Positions 17,152 to 24,387 of a stretch of DNA of 41,008 nt are shown in pieces. The DNA is from Endozoicomonas atrinae (lineage in GTDB: Bacteria; Pseudomonadota; Gammaproteobacteria; Pseudomonadales; Endozoicomonadaceae). The DNA is taken from contig NZ_LUKQ02000021.1 of the NCBI RefSeq assembly GCF_001647025.1, positions 1-41,008 on the forward strand. Reading direction: 5' to 3'. A program made the position numbers and the translations under genes. Position 1 is the first letter of the stretch. Each line of letters begins with the position of its first letter. The notes under the pieces are model-generated. The model did no database searches. It saw only the letters and a list, made by a program, of their open reading frames with translations, and was not told the origin of the DNA.

Positions 17152-17508
17152 TTATCTCCTCAGTGCTAAATAAGCCAGCGCCACCATGGCCGAGCCGTAA
17201 ACAATCGGTTTAATCAGCCGCTCACTCTGGCCGTTGTCCGGCAGGTTCTGGGTTTCCACAAAGGCCAGCGACTGCGCCAGATTGTCCTCAATGGCCTGAT
17301 AGCTTTCGCTCTGGTTTCGGTTGATCAGCTCTAAGGTTTCACCGGCCAGTGTAAAGGCGGCATCAATGGCGCCCTTGTCGGTCACTTCAATACTGGTTCC
17401 GCTGACATTGGAAAGCAGTAGCCCCTCGTTACTACCATCCACACCAATACTCGAATTGGTGTTGTGGGTCGTATTGCTACTGCTGGAACTTGAACTGCCC
17501 TTACCCAT
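17152..17508 (-). CDS. Ser/Asn-rich protein with C-terminal membrane anchor (118 aa)
   Basis: The first 20 residues are a low-complexity Ser/Thr/Asn run (MGKGSSSSSSSNTTHNTNSS). A helical middle with many Gln and Glu follows, and then a C-terminal TM segment (IVYGSAMVALAYLAL) ends in RR. This layout fits a protein spanning from the capsid to the inner membrane of a membrane-containing virion. It overlaps the upstream gene by 8 bp. Confidence 0.65.
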   Translation of the reverse strand: MGKGSSSSSSSNTTHNTNSSIGVDGSNEGLLLSNVSGTSIEVTDKGAIDAAFTLAGETLELINRNQSESYQAIEDNLAQSLAFVETQNLPDNGQSERLIKPIVYGSAMVALAYLALRR

Positions 17509-17881
17509 GAATCACCATCCTTAGCACCCGTTCCCCGCCCTGTTTGATGTCGATCAGCTGAAAGGGAAAGTGCCGTTGAATCAGTCGAACGAAGGCCGGT
17601 TTCAGGGTATGAAAGCGGATGCTGTGCAAGCCCTGCATTCTGGCGGCGGCCAGCAGGTAGACGCAGGCGTCGATCAATTCACGCCCGACAGCGCAGACAA
17701 TGACCAGCTCTTTTTTTTCAATGCGGGTCAATAACAACAGGGCGTTTCGATTAACCGACCAGAGCTGAGCAGTAGCGGCCTTGATCTCCTCATCCGGGCA
17801 CCAGTCCATGACCGTCCGAAACCGTCGGCGAGCTGTCCCCGTCAGTCGCTTGAGTCGTTTGAAGGTTAGCCTTTTTTCCAT
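17501..17881 (-). CDS. Basic phage protein of unknown function (126 aa)
   Basis: The N-terminal 25 residues are strongly basic (KRLTFKRLKRLTGTARRRFR), and mixed alpha/beta sequence follows with little hydrophobic character apart from a short stretch near LIDACVYLLAAARM. It overlaps both neighbours, typical for this operon. The basic head could contact DNA or lipid. I do not recognise the family. Confidence 0.6.
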   Translation of the reverse strand: MEKRLTFKRLKRLTGTARRRFRTVMDWCPDEEIKAATAQLWSVNRNALLLLTRIEKKELVIVCAVGRELIDACVYLLAAARMQGLHSIRFHTLKPAFVRLIQRHFPFQLIDIKQGGERVLRMVIHG

Positions 17882-18062
17882 ATCACCAACCCCACCAAGG
17901 CCAATACCCCGATCAACAGGTAGTCCTCGGTATTCATCCCGCCGAAGTTGATGCCCGCCAGTGCGTTACTGGCGGAGGCCGAACCGCCTGCCTGAGACGG
18001 CCCCCGTTGCCGATATTGCCGGGGATGTCCCCGGTGGTCAGACTGCCAATGTCTGGCAACAT
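17866..18062 (-). pseudogene. Frameshifted small Gly-rich membrane protein (about 65 aa if joined)
   Basis: Frame one starts at ATG 18062 after GGAAGGGGGCAGGG and reads MLPDIGSLTTGDIPGNIGNG. At the G-run (18001-18005 on the plus strand) the sensible reading moves to the -1 frame. There it gives a Gly/Ser/Ala stretch, NTEDYLLIGVLALVGLVIW (a TM segment) and KKG before the TAA at 17866. One extra G would join the halves into a typical one-TM virion protein. It could be a mutation, a sequencing error in the homopolymer, or programmed -1 frameshifting. Confidence 0.55.
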
Positions 18063-18077
18063 ACCCTGCCCCCTTCC

Positions 18078-18356
18078 CTATTTTTTCATGACCGCATAGC
18101 CGATGCCCAACAGCAACAGCCCGCCACCGACATACAGCAACCGCTGATCCATGCCACTAAAAAGCGAGGGAGCACGGATGTCGTCCAGTACGTCTTTGGT
18201 TTCGGTGGTCTGGCTGACCTTTTCGGCGTCCAGCATGGCGGCCGCCTGTGCCTGTCCCTGCTTAAAGGAATCCAGACTGTTCTGCGCCTTCTCGGACTCG
18301 ACGCTGACGTACGCACCGAGAATGTCCGACAGGCCAATATCCAGAAAATCAGCCAT
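18078..18356 (-). CDS. Small virion membrane protein downstream of the capsid gene (92 aa)
   Basis: A helical, Ala/Gln/Glu-rich N-terminal two thirds is followed by one TM segment (LLYVGGGLLLLGIGYAVM) ending in KK. CGGAGGG precedes the ATG and the capsid gene ends just upstream. The position and topology recall the small PM2 membrane proteins that link the capsid to the lipid core. That equivalence is inference. Confidence 0.7.
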   Translation of the reverse strand: MADFLDIGLSDILGAYVSVESEKAQNSLDSFKQGQAQAAAMLDAEKVSQTTETKDVLDDIRAPSLFSGMDQRLLYVGGGLLLLGIGYAVMKK

Positions 18357-18357
18357 G

Positions 18358-19170
18358 TTAAATCCCTCCGAGACCGCTCCAGTACTCTGGGTAGATAATG
18401 ATGGAGTCGGCGGCGCTCATCTCGATGATCAGACGGAAATCCTGTTTCCCCTCTAAGGAGAGCTGGTTACCGATCTCATTAGTGGTCATCCAGTCGAGGT
18501 GATACCAACCGGTTTGTGGCGTACGGCCTTTGCGCTGAAGGAACGCAGCCATCCGTGCTTTGGTCATCTCCCACACTACCTGACCGTCGATCTCCAGACG
18601 AACTTCGTCGATGTTGGCGCTTTTCAGGTGCAGTGCCTGAAGGAACGCTTCTCTGGGAAGATCGGAGATTTCGAAACGACCGGCCACACTGGTGGCATGG
18701 ACGAAATTACGAATCTTAGTGATGGCGCCCAGACCGTTAGCCCGTGCCGCTTGAGTACCTACATGGCTATAACGGGGCGCCATGGCCTGAACCGCTGGCG
18801 AACCGGTCACCGTGCCGATATCGAAACGCACTTCCGCAGTGGAAACGTCGTTCACCCCGAAGTTGAACATTCTGCCTTGGCCGGAATTGGTGAAATGCTC
18901 TCGGTAAAACGGAATTTCCACTTCATCCGCTTCAATGTGATAGCCGTAATAGGCGCTGATCGCTTCCAGATCGGCCACCGACTTGTAGGACTGGATCGGT
19001 TTCCCGTTGGCCAGTACGTCAATGTTGGTAACTTTATCCTTGGTGATGTCGGTCAGCTTCAGATTCACACTCTCATAGGTGTGATTGCCGACGGGCATAC
19101 CGATGGTAGCGGTCTGGTCACTGCCCACGTTAGAAACATTAGGCAGACGCAGGGGACGAACAAAAGACAT
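18358..19170 (-). CDS. Major capsid protein, PM2 P2-like double jelly roll
   Basis: This is the main coat protein. At 270 aa it is virtually the size of PM2 P2 (269 aa). It begins MSFVRPLRLPNVSNVG and carries patterns I associate with corticoviral capsid proteins, such as TIGMPVGNHTYESVNLKL and SADSIIIYPEYW at the end. It is beta-rich throughout with no membrane segment, as expected for a double jelly-roll trimer on a lipid-containing icosahedron. The ribosome site GAGGGGACTCGACC precedes the ATG. It lies downstream of the packaging ATPase and upstream of the small membrane proteins, the usual corticovirus arrangement. Confidence 0.85.
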   Translation of the reverse strand: MSFVRPLRLPNVSNVGSDQTATIGMPVGNHTYESVNLKLTDITKDKVTNIDVLANGKPIQSYKSVADLEAISAYYGYHIEADEVEIPFYREHFTNSGQGRMFNFGVNDVSTAEVRFDIGTVTGSPAVQAMAPRYSHVGTQAARANGLGAITKIRNFVHATSVAGRFEISDLPREAFLQALHLKSANIDEVRLEIDGQVVWEMTKARMAAFLQRKGRTPQTGWYHLDWMTTNEIGNQLSLEGKQDFRLIIEMSAADSIIIYPEYWSGLGGI

Positions 19171-19184
19171 GGTCGAGTCCCCTC

Positions 19185-19301
19185 TCAGTTAGAACCAGTG
19201 ATTTTTTTAACAGCGGCGCTTTTGTTGTTCAGGTAAATGGTTACCAGCGCAACAACGGCAACAGAGCCGACGAATTTAAGATCAGTGAGTTTGCTGAACA
19301 T
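19185..19301 (-). CDS. Single-TM small virion protein upstream of the capsid gene (38 aa)
   Basis: The reading frame starts MFSKLTDLKF, has one membrane segment (VGSVAVVALVTIYL), and ends with a basic tail (NNKSAAVKKITGSN). GGGAGAAAACCCAC precedes the ATG and the capsid gene starts 14 bp after the stop. Its size and topology fit the very small membrane proteins of PM2-like virions. Confidence 0.7.
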   Translation of the reverse strand: MFSKLTDLKFVGSVAVVALVTIYLNNKSAAVKKITGSN

Positions 19302-19710
19302 GTGGGTTTTCTCCCTGTGGTTTTTTTTGTGTCACTGGGAGAAGGTTTAACACGGGGGCTCTAGGGAACAGTCAAGGGGGTATCCCTAGGAAACTCTAGG
19401 GATTATTTACAAAATACTTACCGATCTCTTAACTTCGATGATATGGTTCTTGCAGAATCTTCTTTTCTTTTTTTTAGCATCTTCTTCTGTGACAAGCTCA
19501 CTTTGATGAAATACATGAAATTTAATATCTTTCCCGTCAAACCATGTACATAATACACCATCGCCTTTAAGGTGCCAGCAATAGTATTAAAGCAATAAGT
19601 CCAATAAGTTTCAGCATTCTATTTTTCCTACATTCTAGCCGTCCCAAGAATCCTATGTAAAAGCATGATGATTTCACAACAAATTTCTTTACATCTACTC
19701 AACTGATTTT
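19302..19710 (-). other. Gap between ATPase and capsid genes: CTAG motifs and a gene remnant
   Basis: This is the only large gap in the minus-strand operon. Near 19361-19402 it holds three CTAGGG/CCCTAGG motifs, one as CCCTAGG (19384-19390). Its right half has lower GC than the flanking genes. A 16-residue hydrophobic micro-frame (MLKLIGLIALILLLAP) follows AGGAAAAATAG near 19620-19570. A separate promoter for the capsid operon is likely here, but I cannot fix its elements. Confidence 0.5.
19407..19586 (-). pseudogene. Possible DUF2158/YodC-like remnant without a start codon
   Basis: An open frame reads KGDGVLCTWFDGKDIKFHVF and continues with a Lys/Arg-rich end to TAA at 19407. The CTWFDG core resembles the CQWFDG motif of the YodC/DUF2158 family. 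There is no ATG, GTG or TTG in frame and the usual N-terminal half is absent, so it looks like a decayed gene. The low GC supports a separate origin. Confidence 0.35.
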
Positions 19711-20379
19711 TTACACCCACTTCACCCCCTGTAGTTGTTTGTACTTCAGTTTTTTCAACACTGGCCGACTGGTTGCCTGCCCGTCATCGTAATAAAACTG
19801 CAATGGCTGTAAGGCAGAAATATCAGCCCCCGTAAGATCACTGGCCAGATAATCCGCCATCAGGCTTGCATTTTTACCACGAAATACCCCGATGTATTTG
19901 CGCTCGCACTGGTCAAAATAGGTTTTACTGATCTCTTGGGGCTTCTGGCTGACTCCATGAAAAACTAGCCCATATTTTCTGCCCTGATTCAACAGTACGG
20001 CGGCATTGTTGGAGGCTTTGCCAGCATGTTTGCAGACCTGACTCAGTTCTTCAGCGATGACGTGGGTTTTATGGTTACCATCCAGCACCGCCCAGACCAC
20101 ACCACAGAACCACTCGTAATCCTCCACAGTGGAGCCAGCGTAAGCGACCCGGAACGAGCCGTGCTTGATGCCTGCCTTTAACAGCTTGAGAAACTCCCGC
20201 TTATCCTCGGTATGAATCCCGGCATGATCACCAGAAGCATCCCAGAGGATAACACGCCCCTTTTTGGGAATGGCGGCATTACTGATCACCGCCTGAGATT
20301 TACCGGCACCGGAGCCACCCAGATAGAGCGTGTGCTCGTTCTTATGCTGAGTATTGGGGTTGATCGGCTTCAGAGTCAT
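19711..20379 (-). CDS. Genome-packaging ATPase, PM2 P9-like
   Basis: This is an FtsK/HerA-superfamily packaging motor of membrane-containing phages. It has a Walker A motif GGSGAGKS at residues 21-28, a Walker B-like HVIAEE at 106-111, and a downstream LLNQGRKYGLVFHGVSQKP segment with the conserved Gln/Arg of this ATPase group. At 222 aa it is as compact as the ATPases of PM2, PRD1 and Zot-like proteins. The lack of a C-terminal TM segment and the neighbouring capsid gene argue for the corticovirus type rather than filamentous-phage Zot. It overlaps the upstream gene by 38 bp. Confidence 0.85.
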   Translation of the reverse strand: MTLKPINPNTQHKNEHTLYLGGSGAGKSQAVISNAAIPKKGRVILWDASGDHAGIHTEDKREFLKLLKAGIKHGSFRVAYAGSTVEDYEWFCGVVWAVLDGNHKTHVIAEELSQVCKHAGKASNNAAVLLNQGRKYGLVFHGVSQKPQEISKTYFDQCERKYIGVFRGKNASLMADYLASDLTGADISALQPLQFYYDDGQATSRPVLKKLKYKQLQGVKWV

Positions 20380-20782
20380 TTTTCTTTTCCTGTTGTTCCT
20401 CGGCTTCCTTGGCTTCCTTGGCTTTGACCTGACTGTAGATACCGAAACCGGCTACAGCCACCACGACCCCTAACTCGATCTCTTCCCTATAGGGTTGCAG
20501 CCATGACGGCAGGTCACCGCCGTACTTACGAAATACGGGTACCGCCTTTTCAGTAATGTCCTGTTTGATGCCCTCGTCGATCTGCACGAATGCCCATTTC
20601 AGTTTCACCAGCGATTCAACCATACCAACGGCAAAGGCCGCCCCCTGCTGAGCGGCCAAATCGGCCGCCTCGCTTTGCTGTTCCTGCTGGGTTTCGGCTT
20701 CCACCGCCTGAAGCAAATCAGCGTTCTCTTTCGCTTCGATACTGTCGAGAATGTCCAGATTGTCTAACGTCTCCTGACTCAT
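20342..20782 (-). CDS. Coiled-coil membrane protein of the prophage (146 aa)
   Basis: An acidic, Gln/Glu/Ala-rich N-terminal helix (about residues 1-50) is followed by a short soluble domain, one TM segment (ELGVVVAVAGFGIYSQV) and a highly charged Lys/Glu/Ala tail with KEAKEAE repeats. I start at the ATG at 20782, which overlaps the upstream stop (TGATG); a GTG one codon earlier is possible. Function unknown; it precedes the packaging ATPase and could anchor it at the vertex, which is speculation. Confidence 0.65.
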   Translation of the reverse strand: MSQETLDNLDILDSIEAKENADLLQAVEAETQQEQQSEAADLAAQQGAAFAVGMVESLVKLKWAFVQIDEGIKQDITEKAVPVFRKYGGDLPSWLQPYREEIELGVVVAVAGFGIYSQVKAKEAKEAEEQQEKKNDSEADQPQYSA

Positions 20783-21207
20783 CACATGCCCCCTTTTAAC
20801 GGTAATAGGATCAGTGCAGCGATACCGGCAAGAATGGCCAGCCCGCCTTTTTTATGAGTGCCTTCCCTAGGCGAACCTATAGGGTTTTCCCTAGCATCAT
20901 CCCTAGGAGTTTCCCTAGAACCGTCCCTAGGGATTTCTCCAGAGTCATCCCTAGGATTATCCCTATAACTGTCCCTAGGTTTTTCTTCATCCATGATCAT
21001 ATTGGGGGGAAGTTTTGGCGTCACACCATCTAACCATTGTGACTCCCTATAGAGTCGGGTTTGCAGTCTTGCCCCCTTGCGCATATCTACCCCGCAATCC
21101 TGACAACCGACATACAGGTATTGCTTGGCATTCTGCTTAACACTGGCTGGATTCCCGCAAAGGTCACAGGCGATGGTACCCAGTTTTGGATTATTCACTC
21201 TTGGCAT
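20782..21207 (-). CDS. Zinc-ribbon protein with Pro-Arg-Asp repeats and a C-terminal TM segment (141 aa)
   Basis: The N-terminus holds a four-Cys zinc ribbon (CDLCG ... CQDCG, about residues 14-37). The middle (about 75-115) is a run of roughly five 8-residue repeats with the core PRDxxRE, encoded by degenerate 24-bp tandem repeats each containing CCTAGG or CCCTAG variants on the plus strand. The C-terminus is a TM helix (GLAILAGIAALILLPL). A zinc ribbon joined by a charged flexible linker to a membrane anchor suggests a nucleic-acid contact tethered to the membrane, but the function is unknown. Confidence 0.7.
   Translation of the reverse strand: MPRVNNPKLGTIACDLCGNPASVKQNAKQYLYVGCQDCGVDMRKGARLQTRLYRESQWLDGVTPKLPPNMIMDEEKPRDSYRDNPRDDSGEIPRDGSRETPRDDARENPIGSPREGTHKKGGLAILAGIAALILLPLKGGM
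20865..20979. repeat. Degenerate 24-bp tandem repeats with CCCTAGG cores
   Basis: Seven CCCTAG/CCTAGG cores occur in 115 bp (20865, 20889, 20901, 20913, 20925, 20949 and 20973), each start being a multiple of 12 bp from the others. They encode the charged repeat linker of the zinc-ribbon membrane protein. Confidence 0.85.
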
Positions 21208-21370
21208 TCCCTGCCACCTCTTTGTTGACCAATAGTGTTAATAGTTCTGATGCACGAAGCAAACGGCGTTTATAATCGCTCGGTATCAGCGGGTTGAGCT
21301 TTGCTATTTTCACTTCCGTTTCCGTCTCTTTTGCAATCCTTACCATTTCATCCAATGAAAAATTTTCCAT
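21191..21370 (-). CDS. Small hypothetical phage protein (59 aa)
   Basis: It starts MENFSLDEMVRIAKETETEV at the ATG at 21370 after AGGGGGAACC and ends at TAA 21191, overlapping the next gene by 17 bp. It is soluble and helical, with an acidic first half and a basic middle (SDYKRRLLRASELL). No family recognised. The strong ribosome site and tight coupling support translation. Confidence 0.65.
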   Translation of the reverse strand: MENFSLDEMVRIAKETETEVKIAKLNPLIPSDYKRRLLRASELLTLLVNKEVAGNAKSE

Positions 21371-21378
21371 GGTTCCCC

Positions 21379-23106
21379 CTACCCTGCCCCGGCCTGAATC
21401 GACCCCGTACAGTTATTTACACAAGTCCAAGAGTCGGCGCTTTGCGCCTCCTGATCGTTCGCCCGAATCGGGCGAACCGTCCATACCAAGAAACGGGTCA
21501 TGATGTTTTTAACTTCTTCAACACCCGACAACACAACCCCTTTCACGGATTCTAATAATTCGTAGTAATCGTTTATTTCCAGATTAGGAACGCGCCACGA
21601 TTGCAGCGGGTATTCAGCCCGTTTTAATGTCGGTCCACCCATCGCCAGAACAAATGCCGCCCAGTCTGCCGCGTCGGCTGCTTCCTTGATTTGCTGTAAA
21701 CAGGCCTGTTCAGAATCCCGCATGGTTTCCGCTTCAGGTAATAGCGCCTGCATTTCTTCGATTTGCTCATCATCCACGCGCCGCAATTCACGCCACACAG
21801 AAACCGATGGACCACCGATAAATTGAAACTGACGGATACCCCAACAGGTCGCCCAGGCTTCAACCCTGCTTTGTCCCTCTTTCACAAACATTTCCTGCTG
21901 ACCTTTACTTTCAAGGTCTAATTCCTTTTCCATGCCTTGAGCGCCATCAATGTTTTTAGTGAGGTATTTAACCAGATAGGCGGTTGCCCCCTTTTCAGGG
22001 TCTAATTTCATGGCATCTAAACGCCGTTCTTTTGCGCCTTTTTCGTCCGGTGAATCCTTTAGGGCATACTCCCTGAAAATAGCCTTGGCTTTTTCCGCCT
22101 GATCGGGTCGAAAGAATAAGGACATATGCCAATGGGGACACCCGTCATGGTGCGGTTCTGAAACCCTGAGCCCATAGCATCGAATATCTTCCCTGTCCCA
22201 CTTCGCCCGAACCCTAGCCCAAACCCTACATAACCAGTCCTGTGCATCCCTAGGAGTTGCACCTTCCCACTGGCTATTTGCATAACAGTTGTTAGCGCCC
22301 TTCTTCATCCGGTGAAACCGGCTAGGGGTTGTCAGGGTAAAGAACCAGCCAACATGGCCTAACTGTTGCGCGACCAGATCAAACCCTTTTGAACGGGTAA
22401 TCAATTCTGCAAATCGGTTCCTAGGGTTGGCTAGGCCACAGTCCGCTAAATCCGCTAGGGTGTACACGTCCCCATGCTGGTTTTCAGCTTCTAGGTTTTC
22501 TAGCAATTCTTGGTTGCGCTGCTTCTGGCGCTTACGGTTAGCCAATCGAATATCAGAGCAATACAGCCCTTTTTCAGCCGATACTATGCGAATATCCCTA
22601 GCCACGATCTCTAGGTTACGGTTTAGGGTTTTGCGTACCTGCCGCCGCCACCATTTAGCGTCACAAACCCTAGCCAATGCCCTAAGCCATGCCTGCCTTT
22701 CTTCCTGTTCCGTCATTTCCTGTTTCATCTGCAACGGGAATTTAATTCCCTGTTCTGTGACGTACAGTTCAACCGGCTTTCTCACACTGATTTCATTACC
22801 ACCATTTAAAAAGGAATCCACCAACATGCCGCAATGGTGCGCCCGATCTTCTGCCCAGGACTTCACCTGATTGTCTGGCGCGCTGGCTGATAACGGGTTG
22901 CTTTTGTCGCCTATGGTCATCTGCTTATCAAGCGCCGCTAAACGCCGGTTAGCTTCTACATAACCGAGCCGCTTATACGTCGCTGAATAGTCGTGAGAAA
23001 GTGCAGACGCTATCGGGCGATAGCGGGAAAGGATAGAGCGCCGGAAAATATCACAATCCGGCATTCCAAGGCTTTTTAAATCGTCTGCGAGGTCTATTAA
23101 TCGCAT
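21379..23106 (-). CDS. Rolling-circle replication endonuclease (phage GPA / PM2 P12-like)
   Basis: This HUH endonuclease nicks the origin to start rolling-circle-type replication of the circular genome. The catalytic HUH motif is H325-W-H327 (CPHWHMSLFF), and two tyrosines in the order Y377-x3-Y381 (YLVKYLTKN) match superfamily I Rep proteins such as phiX174 A, P2 A and PM2 P12. At 575 aa it is of normal length and appears intact. The gene is unusually rich in CCCTAG/CTAGGG between 22212 and 22673. Its nick site may lie within its own gene, as in P2 and phiX174, but I cannot locate it. Confidence 0.9.
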   Translation of the reverse strand: MRLIDLADDLKSLGMPDCDIFRRSILSRYRPIASALSHDYSATYKRLGYVEANRRLAALDKQMTIGDKSNPLSASAPDNQVKSWAEDRAHHCGMLVDSFLNGGNEISVRKPVELYVTEQGIKFPLQMKQEMTEQEERQAWLRALARVCDAKWWRRQVRKTLNRNLEIVARDIRIVSAEKGLYCSDIRLANRKRQKQRNQELLENLEAENQHGDVYTLADLADCGLANPRNRFAELITRSKGFDLVAQQLGHVGWFFTLTTPSRFHRMKKGANNCYANSQWEGATPRDAQDWLCRVWARVRAKWDREDIRCYGLRVSEPHHDGCPHWHMSLFFRPDQAEKAKAIFREYALKDSPDEKGAKERRLDAMKLDPEKGATAYLVKYLTKNIDGAQGMEKELDLESKGQQEMFVKEGQSRVEAWATCWGIRQFQFIGGPSVSVWRELRRVDDEQIEEMQALLPEAETMRDSEQACLQQIKEAADAADWAAFVLAMGGPTLKRAEYPLQSWRVPNLEINDYYELLESVKGVVLSGVEEVKNIMTRFLVWTVRPIRANDQEAQSADSWTCVNNCTGSIQAGAG

Positions 23107-23108
23107 AA

Positions 23109-23519
23109 TCAGAAAGGCAGGCCATCACCACAAGAAAAACAAAGCTCATCACCGTTAAAACAATCAGGGGAACCGCACTCTATACAATTACCGGTTCTCA
23201 GTTCCTCTAATTCCTTTAACCGCTGTTCTTCTTCCTGCTTTTGTTTTTCTTGATACTTCGCCCGTAAATCTTCTCTATGCCTTACTTCCCTTGGCAGTAA
23301 TACGCCAACCGGCACAACATCATATTTAATTTTTTTCTTTTCCAGACCTTCAATTGCTTCATTCAGCGAGCAATGAGAATTAAATAACTGAGCCCCCGCC
23401 AAAGACCAAGCAGACTGTAACCGCTTCTTTTTCCCAAAACCTGTAAACCATCGTGCAGTATCAAGAATAAAAACGGCCTTAGCCTCAATTAACGGCTCAT
23501 CGACATTGTGGAAGCTCAT
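23109..23519 (-). CDS. Hypothetical protein with C-terminal zinc ribbon (136 aa)
   Basis: A soluble N-terminal domain (FILDTARWFTGFGKKKRLQSAW) is followed by a Lys/Glu/Gln-rich coiled coil (about 85-110). A four-Cys ribbon (CIECGSPDC ... CFSCG) near the end is a probable Zn site. It overlaps the upstream gene (ATGA) and sits next to the replication gene, so a role in replication or its control is plausible but unproven. Confidence 0.65.
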   Translation of the reverse strand: MSFHNVDEPLIEAKAVFILDTARWFTGFGKKKRLQSAWSLAGAQLFNSHCSLNEAIEGLEKKKIKYDVVPVGVLLPREVRHREDLRAKYQEKQKQEEEQRLKELEELRTGNCIECGSPDCFNGDELCFSCGDGLPF

Positions 23520-23665
23520 ACCACACCCCCGCTATTCATCCAGACCGATGCCGCCATACCGAACGCATAGCCATAGATAACCACTTCGCACACTCTTTCG
23601 GCGAACCGGATTAAATGGCGGGTAACTGTTTTTTTCTGACCGATTTTTGTGATGAATGGAGGCAT
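23516..23665 (-). CDS. Small phage protein with one hydrophobic segment (49 aa)
   Basis: It starts MPPFITKIGQKKTVTRHLIR at 23665 and has an amphipathic to hydrophobic stretch (VVIYGYAFGMAASVWM). An AAGGGGGG run precedes the start and the stop overlaps the next ATG. No family recognised. Confidence 0.55.
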   Translation of the reverse strand: MPPFITKIGQKKTVTRHLIRFAERVCEVVIYGYAFGMAASVWMNSGGVV

Positions 23666-23666
23666 T

Positions 23667-23846
23667 TTATTTAACCCCCCTTTCAATTTCGTCTTTCAGG
23701 AATTTCAGTACATTTTTAGAGAGTTCATAAGCATCGGATTTGCCCCGATAATATGCATCATCCATCTTTAATGATGTTTCTTTATTTTCTTTTACGAGAC
23801 TCTCAAGAAAAGCTATTTGATCTTCAATTAACGTTATTACTTTCAT
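23667..23846 (-). CDS. Small hypothetical phage protein (59 aa)
   Basis: It starts MKVITLIEDQIAFLESLVKE and is a charged, helical, coiled-coil-like protein. The ATG overlaps the stop of the 152-aa gene and follows GGGGGAGGGCGTGAA. The next gene begins 1 bp after its stop. It is a typical early-operon phage protein of unknown function. Confidence 0.65.
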   Translation of the reverse strand: MKVITLIEDQIAFLESLVKENKETSLKMDDAYYRGKSDAYELSKNVLKFLKDEIERGVK

Positions 23847-24301
23847 TTCACGCCCTCCCCCTGCAAAATCCCTTCAGCCCATTTCACCGACGAATTGAGT
23901 TTTAGGCCAATATTCATTAGCTGGCCGTCGCTTAATTCATCCTTGAATAGAATTTCCTGGCTGTATTTGCCGATCTGGCACCCGATGAAATGACGGTAAA
24001 AAAACAGACCGTCACCCAATGCCCAGTAATTCAAAACGGCTTTTTGGGCGCCTTCGATGCTTTCTAAGGCTTGTTGGAAAAAGAAGGGATTTAACAGGGC
24101 AACAATGAATTTGGCTTTTTCTTTTCGAAGGGACTTGTACGCCAATTGAACGGTTTTCAATAAATCGACTTGTTGTTCAATGTCGGAGTCAATGGCGTCG
24201 GCTTGGGCTTTTTGCCAAACCTGATCAAACAGGTCTGAAGCTTTATGTGGTTCTGGCTGTCTGGCGCTTTCCAGAGCGACCACGTTATGAGCGGTTTCCA
24301 T
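23843..24301 (-). CDS. First gene of the prophage minus-strand operon, unknown function (152 aa)
   Basis: This soluble protein of mainly helical character (LFDQVWQKAQADAIDSDIEQQ, then LLNPFFFQQALESIEGAQKAV) has no recognisable motif. It is the first gene of the long operon behind the operator region, with AGGTGATATAAGAAC before the ATG. Early phage genes in this position often control replication or host functions, but I cannot assign one. Confidence 0.65.
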   Translation of the reverse strand: METAHNVVALESARQPEPHKASDLFDQVWQKAQADAIDSDIEQQVDLLKTVQLAYKSLRKEKAKFIVALLNPFFFQQALESIEGAQKAVLNYWALGDGLFFYRHFIGCQIGKYSQEILFKDELSDGQLMNIGLKLNSSVKWAEGILQGEGVK

Positions 24302-24323
24302 GTTCTTATATCACCTATCTTAT

Positions 24324-24376
24324 TTGCGAGTCGTTGCGGAAGTAAAACGGGAGGAGCAACCCTCCCAACCTCGCAA
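24324..24376 (-). promoter_or_regulatory. Structured leader of the prophage operon
   Basis: Two nested inverted repeats lie in the untranslated leader. The outer arms are TTGCGAG (24324-24330) and CTCGCAA (24370-24376); the inner arms are GGGAGG (24349-24354) and CCTCCC (24361-24366). There is no T-run, so this is not a standard terminator. It could tune translation or attenuate the operon. Confidence 0.45.
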
Positions 24377-24387
24377 CAGGTGATTTA

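Noticed and set aside
19711-20379. ATPase considered as filamentous-phage Zot/pI
   Set aside because: It lacks a TM segment and extracytoplasmic tail, and the neighbouring capsid and small membrane genes fit a corticovirus, not an inovirus.
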